Assembly: GCA_035524315.1 (NCBI GenBank)
Contig: DATKPD010000086.1
Coordinates: forward strand, 1-51,184
Direction of reading: 5' to 3'
From: BOG-938 sp035524315
GTDB lineage: Bacteria > Pseudomonadota > Alphaproteobacteria > Caulobacterales > Caulobacteraceae
DNA: 51,184 nucleotides
Both the position numbers and the translations under genes were made by a program. Shown one piece after another: positions 24,454 through 32,777 of the stretch (its first letter is position 1; each line of letters begins with the position of its first letter). A model generated the notes under the pieces. The model worked only from the letters and a program-made list of their open reading frames with translations. It was not told the DNA's origin and did not search any database.

Positions 24454-25712
24454 GCGCCAGGCTCCATCGTCTGGCGAGCGGCCTCAGGGTCGTGTGCGAT
24501 CCCTCGCCCGAGTGGGAGACCCTGGCGATCAGCGTGGTGGCCGGGCGCGGGGCGCGCTCGGAGACGCCGCAGCAGTCGGGCTGGGCGCATCTGCTGGAGC
24601 ACATGGTGTTCAAGGGCGCGGGCCCGCGCAACGCGCGCCAACTGGTCGAGGCCATCGAGGCCGAAGGCGGCCAGATCAACGCCGCGACAGGATATGAGCG
24701 CACCAGCTTTCAGGTGCGGGCCCTGAAAGGCGGTCTGGCGCTTGGTGTCGAGGTGCTGGCCGACTTGGTGCAGCGGCCGGTGCTGGACGCCGAGGAACTG
24801 GAGCGTGAGAAGGGCGTGGTGGGGCAGGAGATCGCTGAGGCGGCCGACACCCCCGACGACCGTGTATTCGAACTGGCCCAGGGGCGCGGCTTCGCCGGCC
24901 ACGCCCTCGGCCGGCCGATCCTGGGCGAAACGGCCACGGTGGCCGCCGCCGACAGCGCCGCGCTCGGCGCCTTCCGCGCGCGCCAATACCATCCGGCCGA
25001 ACTGGTGGTCAGCGCCTGTGGCGCGATTGACGAGGACCAATTGCTGGCCCTGGTCGAGCGGGCGTTCGAGGCTTCGGCGCCGGGCGAGCCTGAGACCCTG
25101 GCCCCGGCCGAGTTCGGCGGCGGCGCGGTGAGCGAGGCGCGGCGGCTGGAGCAGGCGCACAGCGTGCTGCTGCTCCCCGGCGTGGGTGCGCGCGACCCGG
25201 CCTATTTCGCCCAACGCCTGTTCGCCGAGGCCCTTGGCGGCGGCATGTCTTCGCGCCTGTTCCAGGAAGCGCGCGAGAAGCAGGGGCTGGCCTACAACAT
25301 CGACGCTTACGCCGAGAGCTATACCGACGTCGGGGTGTTGGGGATCTATGCCGGCACGGCGGCCGCCGACGCGGACCAGGCCGCGAAGGTGTGCGCCCAG
25401 CAGGTGCTGGCCCTGATCGAGGGGATGGATGCGGCCGAACTGGCGCGCAGCAAGGCCCAGCTCAAGGCGCACCTGTTCATGGCGCGCGAGTCGCCCCTGG
25501 CCCGCGCCGAACAGGCCGCTGGTCAGGCGCTGATCTTCCAGCGACTGTTTTCGCCGGCCGACATCGCCGGGGCCATCGACGAGGTCAGCCTGGCGGATGT
25601 GCGCGCGTTCGGCGAGCGGGTGTTGGCGCCGCGCCGGACGGCGAGCGCCGTGCTGGGCCCCAAGCGCGCCTTGAACGCCGGCAAGGTGTTCGGCGAATCG
25701 CTGTTCGCCTGA
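24450..25712 (+). CDS. M16 family zinc metallopeptidase
   Basis: Pitrilysin/processing-peptidase-type protease, 420 residues. The inverted zinc motif HLLEH (about residues 47-51) in GWAHLLEHMVFKGAG supplies two His ligands and the catalytic Glu, with the third ligand Glu expected near EKGVVGQEIAEAADTPDD. The second half carries the SSRLFQEAREKQGLAYNIDA region of the family, ending near the C-terminus. No signal peptide is evident, so it is predicted cytoplasmic. Family members degrade peptides, and mitochondrial relatives cleave presequences. Start GTG 24450 overlaps the thrC stop (GTGA). Confidence 0.9.
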   Translation: MSARLHRLASGLRVVCDPSPEWETLAISVVAGRGARSETPQQSGWAHLLEHMVFKGAGPRNARQLVEAIEAEGGQINAATGYERTSFQVRALKGGLALGVEVLADLVQRPVLDAEELEREKGVVGQEIAEAADTPDDRVFELAQGRGFAGHALGRPILGETATVAAADSAALGAFRARQYHPAELVVSACGAIDEDQLLALVERAFEASAPGEPETLAPAEFGGGAVSEARRLEQAHSVLLLPGVGARDPAYFAQRLFAEALGGGMSSRLFQEAREKQGLAYNIDAYAESYTDVGVLGIYAGTAAADADQAAKVCAQQVLALIEGMDAAELARSKAQLKAHLFMARESPLARAEQAAGQALIFQRLFSPADIAGAIDEVSLADVRAFGERVLAPRRTASAVLGPKRALNAGKVFGESLFA

Positions 25713-25761
25713 GGCCTTCATTTCCGGAGCCGTTCCGGGTTAGCTTGCCTCTGAACGCGCC

Positions 25762-26358
25762 ATGGCCTTGCTCGACTGGATCACGCCGGAAAACGGTCTG
25801 CGCCTGGATGGCGCGGGCATCGTTCTGCGCGCGCCGCGGGTGCGCGACTACGAAGCGTGGGCCGCGCTCCGGCACAGCTCGCGGGCTTTCCTGCAACCGT
25901 GGGAGCCGATCTGGCCGGCCGACGATCTGGAACGGGCGGCCTATCGGCGGCGGCTGGCCGCCTATTCGCGTGAGATCGACGCGGGCACGGCCTATCCCTT
26001 CTTCATCTTCGACAGCGGCCAGGACCGGCTGGCGGGGGCGATCACCGTATCGAACGTCCGCCGGGGCGTGGCCCAGAGCGCCACGGTCGGCTATTGGATC
26101 GGCCAGCCCTATGCGCGCCAAGGTCTGATGACGGCCGCCTTGCGCACGGTGTCCGACTTTGCTTTCCGGGGCCTTGGATTGCACCGTCTGGAGGCGGCCT
26201 GCGTGCCGCAGAACGAGCCTTCGCGGCGCTTGTTGCTGAAAGTTGGCTTCGAACACGAGGGCCAGGCGCGTGCTTATCTCAAAATTAACGGCGTCTGGAG
26301 AGATCATCTGCTGTTTGGCATGATCAGCGACGCGGCCACGGGGCGAAAACCGGTCTAG
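25762..26358 (+). CDS. GNAT acetyltransferase, RimJ/RimL-like
   Basis: GCN5-related N-acetyltransferase of 198 residues, most like the RimJ/RimL group that acetylates ribosomal-protein N-termini or similar amines. Visible are the early RAPRVRDYEAWAALRHSSR, the GYWIGQPYARQGLMTAALRTV region that forms the acetyl-CoA pocket (RxxGxG/A-like), and LHRLEAACVPQNEPSRRLLLKVGFEHEG at the end. The target is unknown. It sits between the M16 protease and pdeA with short gaps of about 50 and 59 bases, and is on the same strand as both. Start ATG 25762. Confidence 0.85.
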   Translation: MALLDWITPENGLRLDGAGIVLRAPRVRDYEAWAALRHSSRAFLQPWEPIWPADDLERAAYRRRLAAYSREIDAGTAYPFFIFDSGQDRLAGAITVSNVRRGVAQSATVGYWIGQPYARQGLMTAALRTVSDFAFRGLGLHRLEAACVPQNEPSRRLLLKVGFEHEGQARAYLKINGVWRDHLLFGMISDAATGRKPV

Positions 26359-26417
26359 GGCGCAGCTGATCTGGGCAGGTGGCTTGGCGTACACAGCCGG
26401 CGGGAGTTGGGTCGACT

Positions 26418-28142
26418 ATGGACGCGCGCGAACAGGGTCGCCGGCCCGTTATGATGCAGCGGACCCATGATCGTTTCGTCTGGGACACCACCGCCACCCT
26501 CGAAGCCCTGGGCGCCGCCGGCGTCGTCCTGTGGATGTGGGATCCCGAAAAAGACCGAGTGCGGCTGACCGGCGCGGTGCGCGCCCTGGGCTTTGGCCCT
26601 CTGGCCCCGGAATGTTCCTCCGCGGCGCTGCTGGCCATGGCCGCGCCCCACGACCGCAGCCTGCTCGAAGCCTTGCTGCGTCGCCAGCCGCCGGGCGCCG
26701 ATGTGTCGACGCGCGCGCAGATGCGCGGGTCGGATTCATGCCTGTGGCGCGGGGTGTGGCTTGAGGAGGGCACGCGCGCCGCGGGCGTGATCGCACCCGA
26801 GCGCCGCTTCGCCGTGGAGCGGCGCGACAGCCTGACCGGCCTTCTGGAACGCCGGGCCTTTATCGCCCGCGCCGCCGAACGCCTGACCGCGCCGGCTTCG
26901 TTCGTGCTGATGGTGGCGGACCTGGACCGGCTGCGCCGGCTGAACGAGGCTTTGGGCCACGAGCGGGCCGACATGGTGCTGGCCGCGCTCGGCTCGCGCC
27001 TGGTGGCGGCCTTTCCGCCCGACACCCTGCTCGCGCGCATTGGCGAGGACGAGTTCGCTATCCTTACGCCTGACACGGGTTCAGGGCCCGCGGACATCGT
27101 GCGCACCGCGCTTGAGCAGCCTCTGAGGGTTGCGGGCTTCGATATCTATCCCACCCTGTCGATCGGGCAGGTCAAAGCCGAGGGCGGGGATCAGGCGCCG
27201 GATGCGGGCGAACTGCTGCGCCGGGCTGAGCTCAATCTGGAAGTGGCCAAGGGCGCGCGCCGTCACGGGCCGGCCATGAGCACCGTCAAAGCCGCCGCCG
27301 CCGACGGCCTGACGCGGCTGGCCCTGGAGGCCGACCTGCGCGGGGCGCTTGGACGCGGCGAGATCGTGCCCTTCTTTCAGCCGGTGGTGCGCTTGCAGAC
27401 TGGCGCCATTTCCGGGTTCGAGGCGCTGGTGCGCTGGCGCCATCCGCGTCGCGGCCTGGTCGCGCCGGACGAGTTCCTGGCCCTGGCCGACGAGATGGGC
27501 CTGCTGCTCGACATTGGCGCCCATATGCTGGCGACCTCGGCGCGCCAGCTCGCCGCTTGGCGCAAGGTTCACCGCGCGGCGGGCGAGCTGACGGTGAGCG
27601 TGAACCTGTCGACGGTGGAGATCGACCGTCCGGGCCTGATCCCCGACGTGGAGCAGCTGATCCGAGAAACCGGCTTGCCGCCCGGCGCGCTCAAGCTTGA
27701 GATCACTGAAAGCGACATCATGCGCGATCCGGAGCGGGCGGCGCAGATCCTGCTGGCGCTCAAGCGGGCCGGCGCGGCCCTGGCGCTAGACGATTTCGGC
27801 ACCGGCTATTCCTCGCTTTCCTATTTGACGCGCCTGCCCTTCGACACCCTGAAGATCGATCGCTATTTCGTGCGCACGATGAACACCAATGAAGGCTCGG
27901 CCAAGATCGTGCGCGCCGTGGTCAATCTCGGCCGGGATCTCGATCTGGAGGTCGTGGCCGAGGGCGTGGAGAACGCCGACATGGCGGGGCATCTGCTGCG
28001 ACTGGGCTGCGACTACGGTCAAGGCTATGGCTATGCGCCGGCGCTGTCCGCCCAGGAAGCCGAGGTCTATCTCAACGAGAGCTACGCCGACGGCGCCGCG
28101 CCGGTGGTGAAGACCGGGCGCAAGGGCACAGGCGCAGCATAG
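26418..28142 (+). CDS. pdeA: GGDEF(degenerate)-EAL cyclic-di-GMP phosphodiesterase, PdeA-like
   Basis: Soluble protein of 574 residues: an N-terminal PAS-like segment (about 20-125), a GGDEF domain with the degenerate motif GEDEF (about 209-213), and an EAL domain with the motif EALVRW (335-340). The EAL domain keeps NLST, EITES, DDFGTGYSSLSY, LKID and EGVE, so it should hydrolyse c-di-GMP. In Caulobacter crescentus PdeA (CC3396) the GEDEF domain binds GTP and activates the EAL domain; architecture, the GEDEF motif and position after a GNAT next to the cta block support orthology (inference). The C-terminus ends Gly-Ala-Ala; PdeA is a ClpXP substrate. ATG 26418 was chosen. A longer frame starts at 26379. 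Confidence 0.85.
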   Translation: MDAREQGRRPVMMQRTHDRFVWDTTATLEALGAAGVVLWMWDPEKDRVRLTGAVRALGFGPLAPECSSAALLAMAAPHDRSLLEALLRRQPPGADVSTRAQMRGSDSCLWRGVWLEEGTRAAGVIAPERRFAVERRDSLTGLLERRAFIARAAERLTAPASFVLMVADLDRLRRLNEALGHERADMVLAALGSRLVAAFPPDTLLARIGEDEFAILTPDTGSGPADIVRTALEQPLRVAGFDIYPTLSIGQVKAEGGDQAPDAGELLRRAELNLEVAKGARRHGPAMSTVKAAAADGLTRLALEADLRGALGRGEIVPFFQPVVRLQTGAISGFEALVRWRHPRRGLVAPDEFLALADEMGLLLDIGAHMLATSARQLAAWRKVHRAAGELTVSVNLSTVEIDRPGLIPDVEQLIRETGLPPGALKLEITESDIMRDPERAAQILLALKRAGAALALDDFGTGYSSLSYLTRLPFDTLKIDRYFVRTMNTNEGSAKIVRAVVNLGRDLDLEVVAEGVENADMAGHLLRLGCDYGQGYGYAPALSAQEAEVYLNESYADGAAPVVKTGRKGTGAA

Positions 28143-28157
28143 CGGACGCCGGTCTCG

Positions 28158-28202
28158 GCGTGACCAGACTGTGCGCGACCCGACTATGCGTGACCTGACT
28201 GA
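28158..28202. repeat. Three 15-bp imperfect tandem repeats
   Basis: Units at 28158-28172, 28173-28187 and 28188-28202 read GCGTGACCAGACTGT, GCGCGACCCGACTAT and GCGTGACCTGACTGA. They overlap the 3' end of the convergent yqgE gene, whose stop at 28184-28186 arises inside the middle unit. The preceding sequence also has an ACGCC-N6-GGCGT hairpin at 28146-28161. Confidence 0.6.
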
Positions 28203-28747
28203 GCCGACAGATTGCCGGCCGCGACGCCAAGCTTGGCCAGAGCCCTGGCCCATTTGAAGTCGTGGTCCGCGTCGAACAGCAGCGACTCGTCAGGCTCACA
28301 CGTCAGCCAGGCGTTGTCCTGGATCTCGCGCTCGAGCTGGCCGGCGCCCCAGCCGGCGTAGCCCAAGGCCAGAACCGCGCGCCGCGGTCGCCGCATACGC
28401 TCGCACAGGGCCTGCAGCGCGTCGCGCGTGGCGGTCCAGGCGACACCTTCGCCTACCGGCTGGCTGGACCCCCGGCTCATGTAATCGTCGGTATGCAGGA
28501 CAAACCCGCGCTCGCGCTCCACGGGACCGCCGACCAGGACCGGATCTTCTGGCAAGGAGCCGTCGGGTTCCAACGATAGCCGCCGCAGCAGGGATGGCAG
28601 GGGCAGGCCATCGGCCGGCTGGTTCAGGGTCAGGCCGACGGCGTGGTGGTCGTTGTGCGCGCACATCAAGATGACGGCGCGCTCGAAGCGTGGATCGCCG
28701 ATGCCGGGCATGGCGATCAAGACGCGGCCGGTCAGGCGTTCGTTCAC
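28184..28747 (-). CDS. yqgE: YqgE/AlgH (UPF0301) family protein
   Basis: Protein of 187 residues with the YqgE/AlgH fold. Landmarks: LTGRVLIAMPGIGDPRFERAV at the start, GLTLNQP, then PVLVGGPVERERGFVLH, GYAGWGAGQLEREI and the final DAWLTCEPDES-like stretch. The family is widely conserved and its molecular function is unknown. I chose the GTG at 28747 because GGAG lies seven bases upstream and the length matches E. coli YqgE (187); a TTG at 28774 has no ribosome site. The last codons lie in a 15-bp tandem repeat. It converges on pdeA. Confidence 0.85.
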   Translation of the reverse strand: MNERLTGRVLIAMPGIGDPRFERAVILMCAHNDHHAVGLTLNQPADGLPLPSLLRRLSLEPDGSLPEDPVLVGGPVERERGFVLHTDDYMSRGSSQPVGEGVAWTATRDALQALCERMRRPRRAVLALGYAGWGAGQLEREIQDNAWLTCEPDESLLFDADHDFKWARALAKLGVAAGNLSAQSGHA

Positions 28748-28854
28748 CGATGCGCTCCGCTGCAAGGCGTCCAAGACGGGACGGATGATTTGCCCTTATG
28801 ACTCGCCTTTCAAGCGAGGCCGTGACGCAACCCATGCGGCATCGCAGTGTTTGC

Positions 28855-28882
28855 TTGAGCAGGCGGCCAATTGCGGTGATAT
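28855..28882 (+). promoter_or_regulatory. Candidate promoter of the peroxiredoxin gene
   Basis: TTGAGC at 28855-28860 and TGATAT at 28877-28882 have a 16-base spacer, giving a leader of about 35 bases before the start at 28922 with a GGAG ribosome site. The hexamer match is moderate. Confidence 0.3.
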
Positions 28883-28921
28883 GTCGCCACCCTTTCAGTC
28901 ACGTTCCAACCGGAGCCCGCG

Positions 28922-29407
28922 ATGACGATCCAAGTCGGCGACAAAATTCCAGCCGTCAACTTCATGACCTTCACCGCCGACGGCCCCGCGCCGATCAGCA
29001 GCGAAGACCTGACGGCCGGCAAGACCGTGGCGTTGTTCGCTGTGCCGGGCGCCTTCACCCCCACCTGCTCGGCCCGCCATCTGCCCGGGTTCAAGGATCA
29101 TGAAGCGGAACTGAAGGCCAAGGGCGTGGATATGATCGCCTGCGTGTCGGTCAACGACGTGTTCGTGATGAACGCGTGGGGCAAGGGCCAGGAGGTTGGC
29201 GACAGCATCCTGATGCTGGCCGACGGCAATGGTGATTTCGCAAAGGCCGTGGGCCTGGACTTTGACGCGGGCAAGTTCGGCATGGGCCGCCGTTCGCAGC
29301 GTTATTCCATGTTGATCAAGGACGGGGTGGTGACTGAGCTCAACGTCGAGCAGCCGGGCGCTTTCGAAGTGTCCTCGGCCGAGCACCTGTTGCAGCAGTT
29401 GGGCTGA
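28922..29407 (+). CDS. Peroxiredoxin (Prx5/AhpC-TSA-like)
   Basis: Cytoplasmic thiol peroxidase of 161 residues that reduces peroxides. The peroxidatic site PGAFTPTCSARHLPGF has the PxxxTxxC pattern with the peroxidatic Cys49, and the later NDVFVMNAWG and RYSMLIKDGVVTELNVE match the Prx5 subgroup. A candidate resolving Cys is Cys132 or the downstream positions, which I did not assign with certainty. The reductant is probably glutathione or thioredoxin; gshA is nearby. Start ATG 28922. A GC-rich hairpin follows the stop. Confidence 0.93.
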   Translation: MTIQVGDKIPAVNFMTFTADGPAPISSEDLTAGKTVALFAVPGAFTPTCSARHLPGFKDHEAELKAKGVDMIACVSVNDVFVMNAWGKGQEVGDSILMLADGNGDFAKAVGLDFDAGKFGMGRRSQRYSMLIKDGVVTELNVEQPGAFEVSSAEHLLQQLG

Positions 29408-29426
29408 GCGCGACGCGCGATCGCGC
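29408..29426 (+). terminator. GC hairpin just after the peroxiredoxin stop
   Basis: GCGCGA (29408-29413) pairs with TCGCGC (29421-29426) around the loop CGCGCGA, immediately after the TGA. No T-run follows, so it is a weak candidate for an intrinsic terminator. Confidence 0.3.
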
Positions 29427-29458
29427 CGCCAATACGACCGACCCGAAGACGCCCGGAC

Positions 29459-30073
29459 ATGGCCCGACCCCTCGGCCGCTATTCGATGACGGCGATCGCG
29501 CTGCATTGGCTGATGGCGGCGCTGATCGGCGTAAACCTGTGGCTGGGCCTGGGCCTGGCGCTGGCCACGGGCGGAGTGGCCGGCTTGCCGGCGCGCCCGG
29601 GGCCATTCGCCTGGCATGCAGGGATCGGCCTGACGCTCCTGGCGCTGGCCTTCGCACGGATCGGCTGGCGATTGGCCAATCCGCCGCCGCCCGAGGCCCC
29701 AGGCCGGGCTCATTGGCAGAAGAGCGCCGCTAACGCCCTGCACTTGGCCTTCTATGCCTGGATGATCGGCATGCCCCTGAGCGGCTGGCTGTTGGCCACG
29801 ACCGATCCCAGGATTCCCGGCGTGCATCTTTTTCATCTTGGCGTCAGTAGCGGTTTGCCCCTGCCGCGCATGCCGCTGCCGGCCCACATCTCCGTCGCGC
29901 GCCGGCGGGCCCTGGCGTCGAGCGCCGCTTCGATCCACCGGGACCTGGCCTATGTCGCCCTGGCGCTGATCGGCCTGCATATGGCGAGCGTGCTCAAGCA
30001 GCAGATGTTCGACCCCAACCCGGTGTTGGCGCGCATGTCGCCCTTCGCCAAGAAACGCGCGGCCAAGCCTTGA
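29459..30073 (+). CDS. Cytochrome b561 family protein
   Basis: Integral membrane di-heme cytochrome of the b561 (prokaryotic) family, 204 residues, with four hydrophobic segments. Candidate heme-ligand His lie in ALHWLMAALIGV near the N-terminus, FAWHAGIGLT in the second helix, and SIHRDLAYVALALIGLHMAS in the last pair, which matches the family order. GWLLATTDPRIPGV is also typical. The prokaryotic members move electrons from the quinol pool or act with superoxide; the partner is unknown. ATG 29459. Its stop overlaps the TTG of the next gene by 3 bases. Confidence 0.88.
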   Translation: MARPLGRYSMTAIALHWLMAALIGVNLWLGLGLALATGGVAGLPARPGPFAWHAGIGLTLLALAFARIGWRLANPPPPEAPGRAHWQKSAANALHLAFYAWMIGMPLSGWLLATTDPRIPGVHLFHLGVSSGLPLPRMPLPAHISVARRRALASSAASIHRDLAYVALALIGLHMASVLKQQMFDPNPVLARMSPFAKKRAAKP

Positions 30074-31008
30074 ACCCCGCCGCGGCCTACGAGATCAAGG
30101 CGGCGGCCTCGGCCTTGCGCGCGGGCGGGCTGGTGCTGATGCCGACCGAGACGGTTTATGGCCTGGCCGCGGACGCGGCCAATCCGGCGGCGATCGCGGC
30201 GGTCTACGAGGCCAAGGGCCGGCCGGCCTTCAACCCCCTGATCGTCCATGTGGCCGACGTCGCCCAGGCGCGGAATCTGGCGGTGTTCGATCGCCACGCC
30301 CTGGCCCTGGCGGCCGCCTTCTGGCCCGGCCCCCTGACCATCGTCGCCCCGGTCCAGCCCGGCGACGCGGTATGCGATCTGGCGCGGGCGGGCCTCGACA
30401 CGGTGGCGGTGCGCGCGCCCGCCCACCCGGTGGCCCAGGCGCTGCTGCGCGCGTTCGGCGGCACGGTGTGCGCGCCGTCGGCGAACCGCTCGGGCCGGCC
30501 GAGCCCTACGACCCTGGCCGACGCGGCCGCGGAAACCGGCTTCGCCGCCACCGTGGCGCTGGAGGGCGGAGCCTGCGCGGTGGGGGTGGAATCCACGGTG
30601 GTGTCGGTGGTGGACGGCAAGGTGCGGCTGCTGCGCCCGGGAGGCGTGGCGCGCGACCGGATCGAGGCCGTGGTTGGGCCCCTGGCCCCGTCCGAGGACG
30701 ACGACGCCAAACGCTCGCCCGGCCGTCTGGCGCGCCACTATGCGCCCGAGGCCCGACTTCGCCTAAACGCTCCGGCGCCGTTGCCGGGCGAGATCTATCT
30801 CGCCTTCGGGCCGTGGCCGCAGGGCCCGGCGGTGATCAACCTCAGCGCCGCGGGCGACCTGGGCGAGGCGGCGCAGCGCTTGTTCTCAGTCCTGCGCCAG
30901 GCTGACCGGCTGAAGCCGCTGGCGATCGCGGTGGCGCCCATTCCCGAACGAGGGCTGGGCGAAGCGATCAACGACCGTCTCAGGCGCGCAGCGGGCTTCA
31001 TCGGCTGA
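30070..31008 (+). CDS. tsaC: L-threonylcarbamoyladenylate synthase, Sua5 type
   Basis: Makes threonylcarbamoyl-AMP from threonine, bicarbonate and ATP for the t6A modification of tRNA; 312 residues. The N-terminal YrdC-type domain has GGLVLMPTETVYGLAADA and KGRPAFNPLIVHV, and APSANRSGRPSPT in the middle. The C-terminal Sua5 domain is present, with RSPGRLARHYAPEA-like sequence (KRSPGRLARHYAPEARL). The length therefore indicates the long Sua5/TsaC2 form rather than the short TsaC. A TTG at 30070 overlaps the b561 stop by 3 to 4 bases and is the only sensible start. Confidence 0.93.
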   Translation: MNPAAAYEIKAAASALRAGGLVLMPTETVYGLAADAANPAAIAAVYEAKGRPAFNPLIVHVADVAQARNLAVFDRHALALAAAFWPGPLTIVAPVQPGDAVCDLARAGLDTVAVRAPAHPVAQALLRAFGGTVCAPSANRSGRPSPTTLADAAAETGFAATVALEGGACAVGVESTVVSVVDGKVRLLRPGGVARDRIEAVVGPLAPSEDDDAKRSPGRLARHYAPEARLRLNAPAPLPGEIYLAFGPWPQGPAVINLSAAGDLGEAAQRLFSVLRQADRLKPLAIAVAPIPERGLGEAINDRLRRAAGFIG

Positions 31009-31032
31009 GCGGTTCTGGCTAGAGTGGATCGC

Positions 31033-32439
31033 ATGAACGCGCCCGTGACCGCCGATGTCATCTCCCGCCTGAAGGCGGTGCTGGGCGCCGCCGGCTGGAG
31101 CCAGGACCCAGGCCGCCTGGCCCCCAAGCTGTTGGAATGGCGCGACCGCTGGTCGGGCGAGACGCCGTTGCTGGTCTTGCCCAAGTCGACCGCCGAGGTC
31201 GCCGCGGTTGTGGGCGTCTGCGCCCAGTCCGGCACGCCGATCACGCCGCAGGGCGGGAACACCGGCCTGGTCGGCGGGCAGATTCCGCGCGGCGAAATCC
31301 TTCTGTCGCTCGAGCGCATGCGGACTGTGCGCGGGCTTGAGCCGCTCGACGATGCGATCACGGTGGAAGCCGGCGCCCCGCTGGCGGTGGTGCAGCAGGC
31401 GGCCAGGGACGCCGGGCGGCTGTTTCCTCTGAGCCTCGCGTCGGAGGGCACGGCGACCATCGGCGGCCTGATCTCGACCAACGCCGGCGGCACGGCCGTG
31501 CTGCGCTATGGCCCCATGCGCGATCTGGTGCTGGGGATTGAGGCGGTGCTGCCCAACGGCGAGGTGTTCGCCGGCCTGAAGGTTCTGCGCAAGGACAACA
31601 CCGGCTACGACCTGAAGCAGCTCCTGATCGGGGCCGAAGGCACACTGGGCGTGGTCACGGCCGCCAGCCTTAAGCTGTTTCCCATTCCCGCCTCGCGCGC
31701 CACCGCCATGGCGGGCCTCGCCCGCGCGCAGGACGCGATCACGCTGCTGGCGCGCGCCAAGCAGGAGAGCGGGGGCGGCATCGAGGCGTTCGAGCTGATG
31801 GGCCGCATGGGCGTGGACTTCGCCCTCAAGCACATCAGCGGCCTGCGCGAGCCGCTGGAAGGGCGCTATCCCTGGTACGTGCTGGTCGAGGCGATCAGCT
31901 CAGAGCCGGGCGGGGCCGAGGCGGCGCTGGAGCGGCTACTGGCCGGCGCTTTGGAGGATGGCCTGATCCAGGACGCCGCCATCGCCCAGAGCCACGCCCA
32001 GGCCCAGGCGTTCTGGCGCCTGCGCGAGGACCAGTCGGCGGCGCAGAAGCCCGAGGGCCTGTCGTGGAAGCACGACGTGTCGGTGCCGGTGTCCAAGGTC
32101 GCCGTGCTGCTGGAGCGGGCAGGAGCTGAGATCGCCCGGCGCTGGCCGCGCGCGCGCATCGCCGCCTTTGGTCACGTGGGCGACGGCAACATCCACTACA
32201 ACATCTCCGAGCCCGAGGGTGGCGATCCGACCTTCGATGCGGACCGCGAGGCGTGCGCCCTGCTGGTGCACGACATCGTCGCGGACCTCGGCGGATCGAT
32301 CTCGGCCGAGCATGGGCTGGGCGTGATGAAGACTGAGGACGCCCTGCGTTACAAGAGCCCCGCCGAGGTCCAGGCCCTGCGCGCGATCCGCGCCGCCCTG
32401 GATCCCCAGCGGATCATGAACCCGCGCGTGCTGTTCTAG
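31033..32439 (+). CDS. FAD-linked oxidase (D-lactate / 2-hydroxyacid dehydrogenase-like)
   Basis: Flavoprotein of the VAO/FAD-binding PCMH family with an oxidase C-terminal domain, 468 residues from ATG 31033 (471 from GTG 31024). The PCMH part shows VVGVCAQSGTPITPQGGNTG and LVGGQIP, and EGTATIGGLISTNAGGTAVL, all classical FAD contacts. The C-terminal half includes GHVGDGNIHYNISEPEGG and ISAEHGLGVMK, the FAD/substrate region of D-lactate, glycolate and D-2-hydroxyglutarate dehydrogenases. The exact 2-hydroxyacid cannot be decided; D-2-hydroxyglutarate or D-lactate is likely. The stop overlaps the convergent 71-aa gene by 4 bases. Confidence 0.87.
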   Translation: MNAPVTADVISRLKAVLGAAGWSQDPGRLAPKLLEWRDRWSGETPLLVLPKSTAEVAAVVGVCAQSGTPITPQGGNTGLVGGQIPRGEILLSLERMRTVRGLEPLDDAITVEAGAPLAVVQQAARDAGRLFPLSLASEGTATIGGLISTNAGGTAVLRYGPMRDLVLGIEAVLPNGEVFAGLKVLRKDNTGYDLKQLLIGAEGTLGVVTAASLKLFPIPASRATAMAGLARAQDAITLLARAKQESGGGIEAFELMGRMGVDFALKHISGLREPLEGRYPWYVLVEAISSEPGGAEAALERLLAGALEDGLIQDAAIAQSHAQAQAFWRLREDQSAAQKPEGLSWKHDVSVPVSKVAVLLERAGAEIARRWPRARIAAFGHVGDGNIHYNISEPEGGDPTFDADREACALLVHDIVADLGGSISAEHGLGVMKTEDALRYKSPAEVQALRAIRAALDPQRIMNPRVLF

Positions 32440-32651
32440 AGCGTCGTTGAGCCCGCGCCGCCGGCCGGCCAGGGGATTTTGGACAGCTGCCACAGGCCGT
32501 AGATGTTGGCGATCGGCACGAAGGTCAGCAGCACCCACCAGGGGCTGAATCCCATCCGTTGGAGGATCCGCGCCGAGGCGATCAGACCGACCACGAACAG
32601 GGCCAGTTCGATCAGGGAAATAAGCCAATGAACCGGGCTGAAGAATCCCAT
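32436..32651 (-). CDS. Small two-helix membrane protein, 71 aa
   Basis: Predicted inner-membrane peptide with hydrophobic stretches HWLISLIELALFVVGLIASA and WWVLLTFVPIANIYGLW separated by the short basic turn RILQRMGFSP, a hairpin topology. The ATG at 32651 has GGAGGAG nine bases upstream, one of the strongest ribosome sites in the window, which supports it being translated. I do not recognise a family. Its stop codon overlaps the end of the FAD-oxidase gene by 4 bases, and it is divergent from yaaA. Confidence 0.7.
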   Translation of the reverse strand: MGFFSPVHWLISLIELALFVVGLIASARILQRMGFSPWWVLLTFVPIANIYGLWQLSKIPWPAGGAGSTTL

Positions 32652-32777
32652 GACGAGTACTCCTCCCAAGGCTTTGGTGATTGACGGCGAAGCTTGCGGC
32701 CGCAGGCGGCGCCCCGCAAGCGCCTTGTTGCAGGGACGCCCTTGCCCGCGCCGGCGCCGAACGGCACAGTCCGCGCC

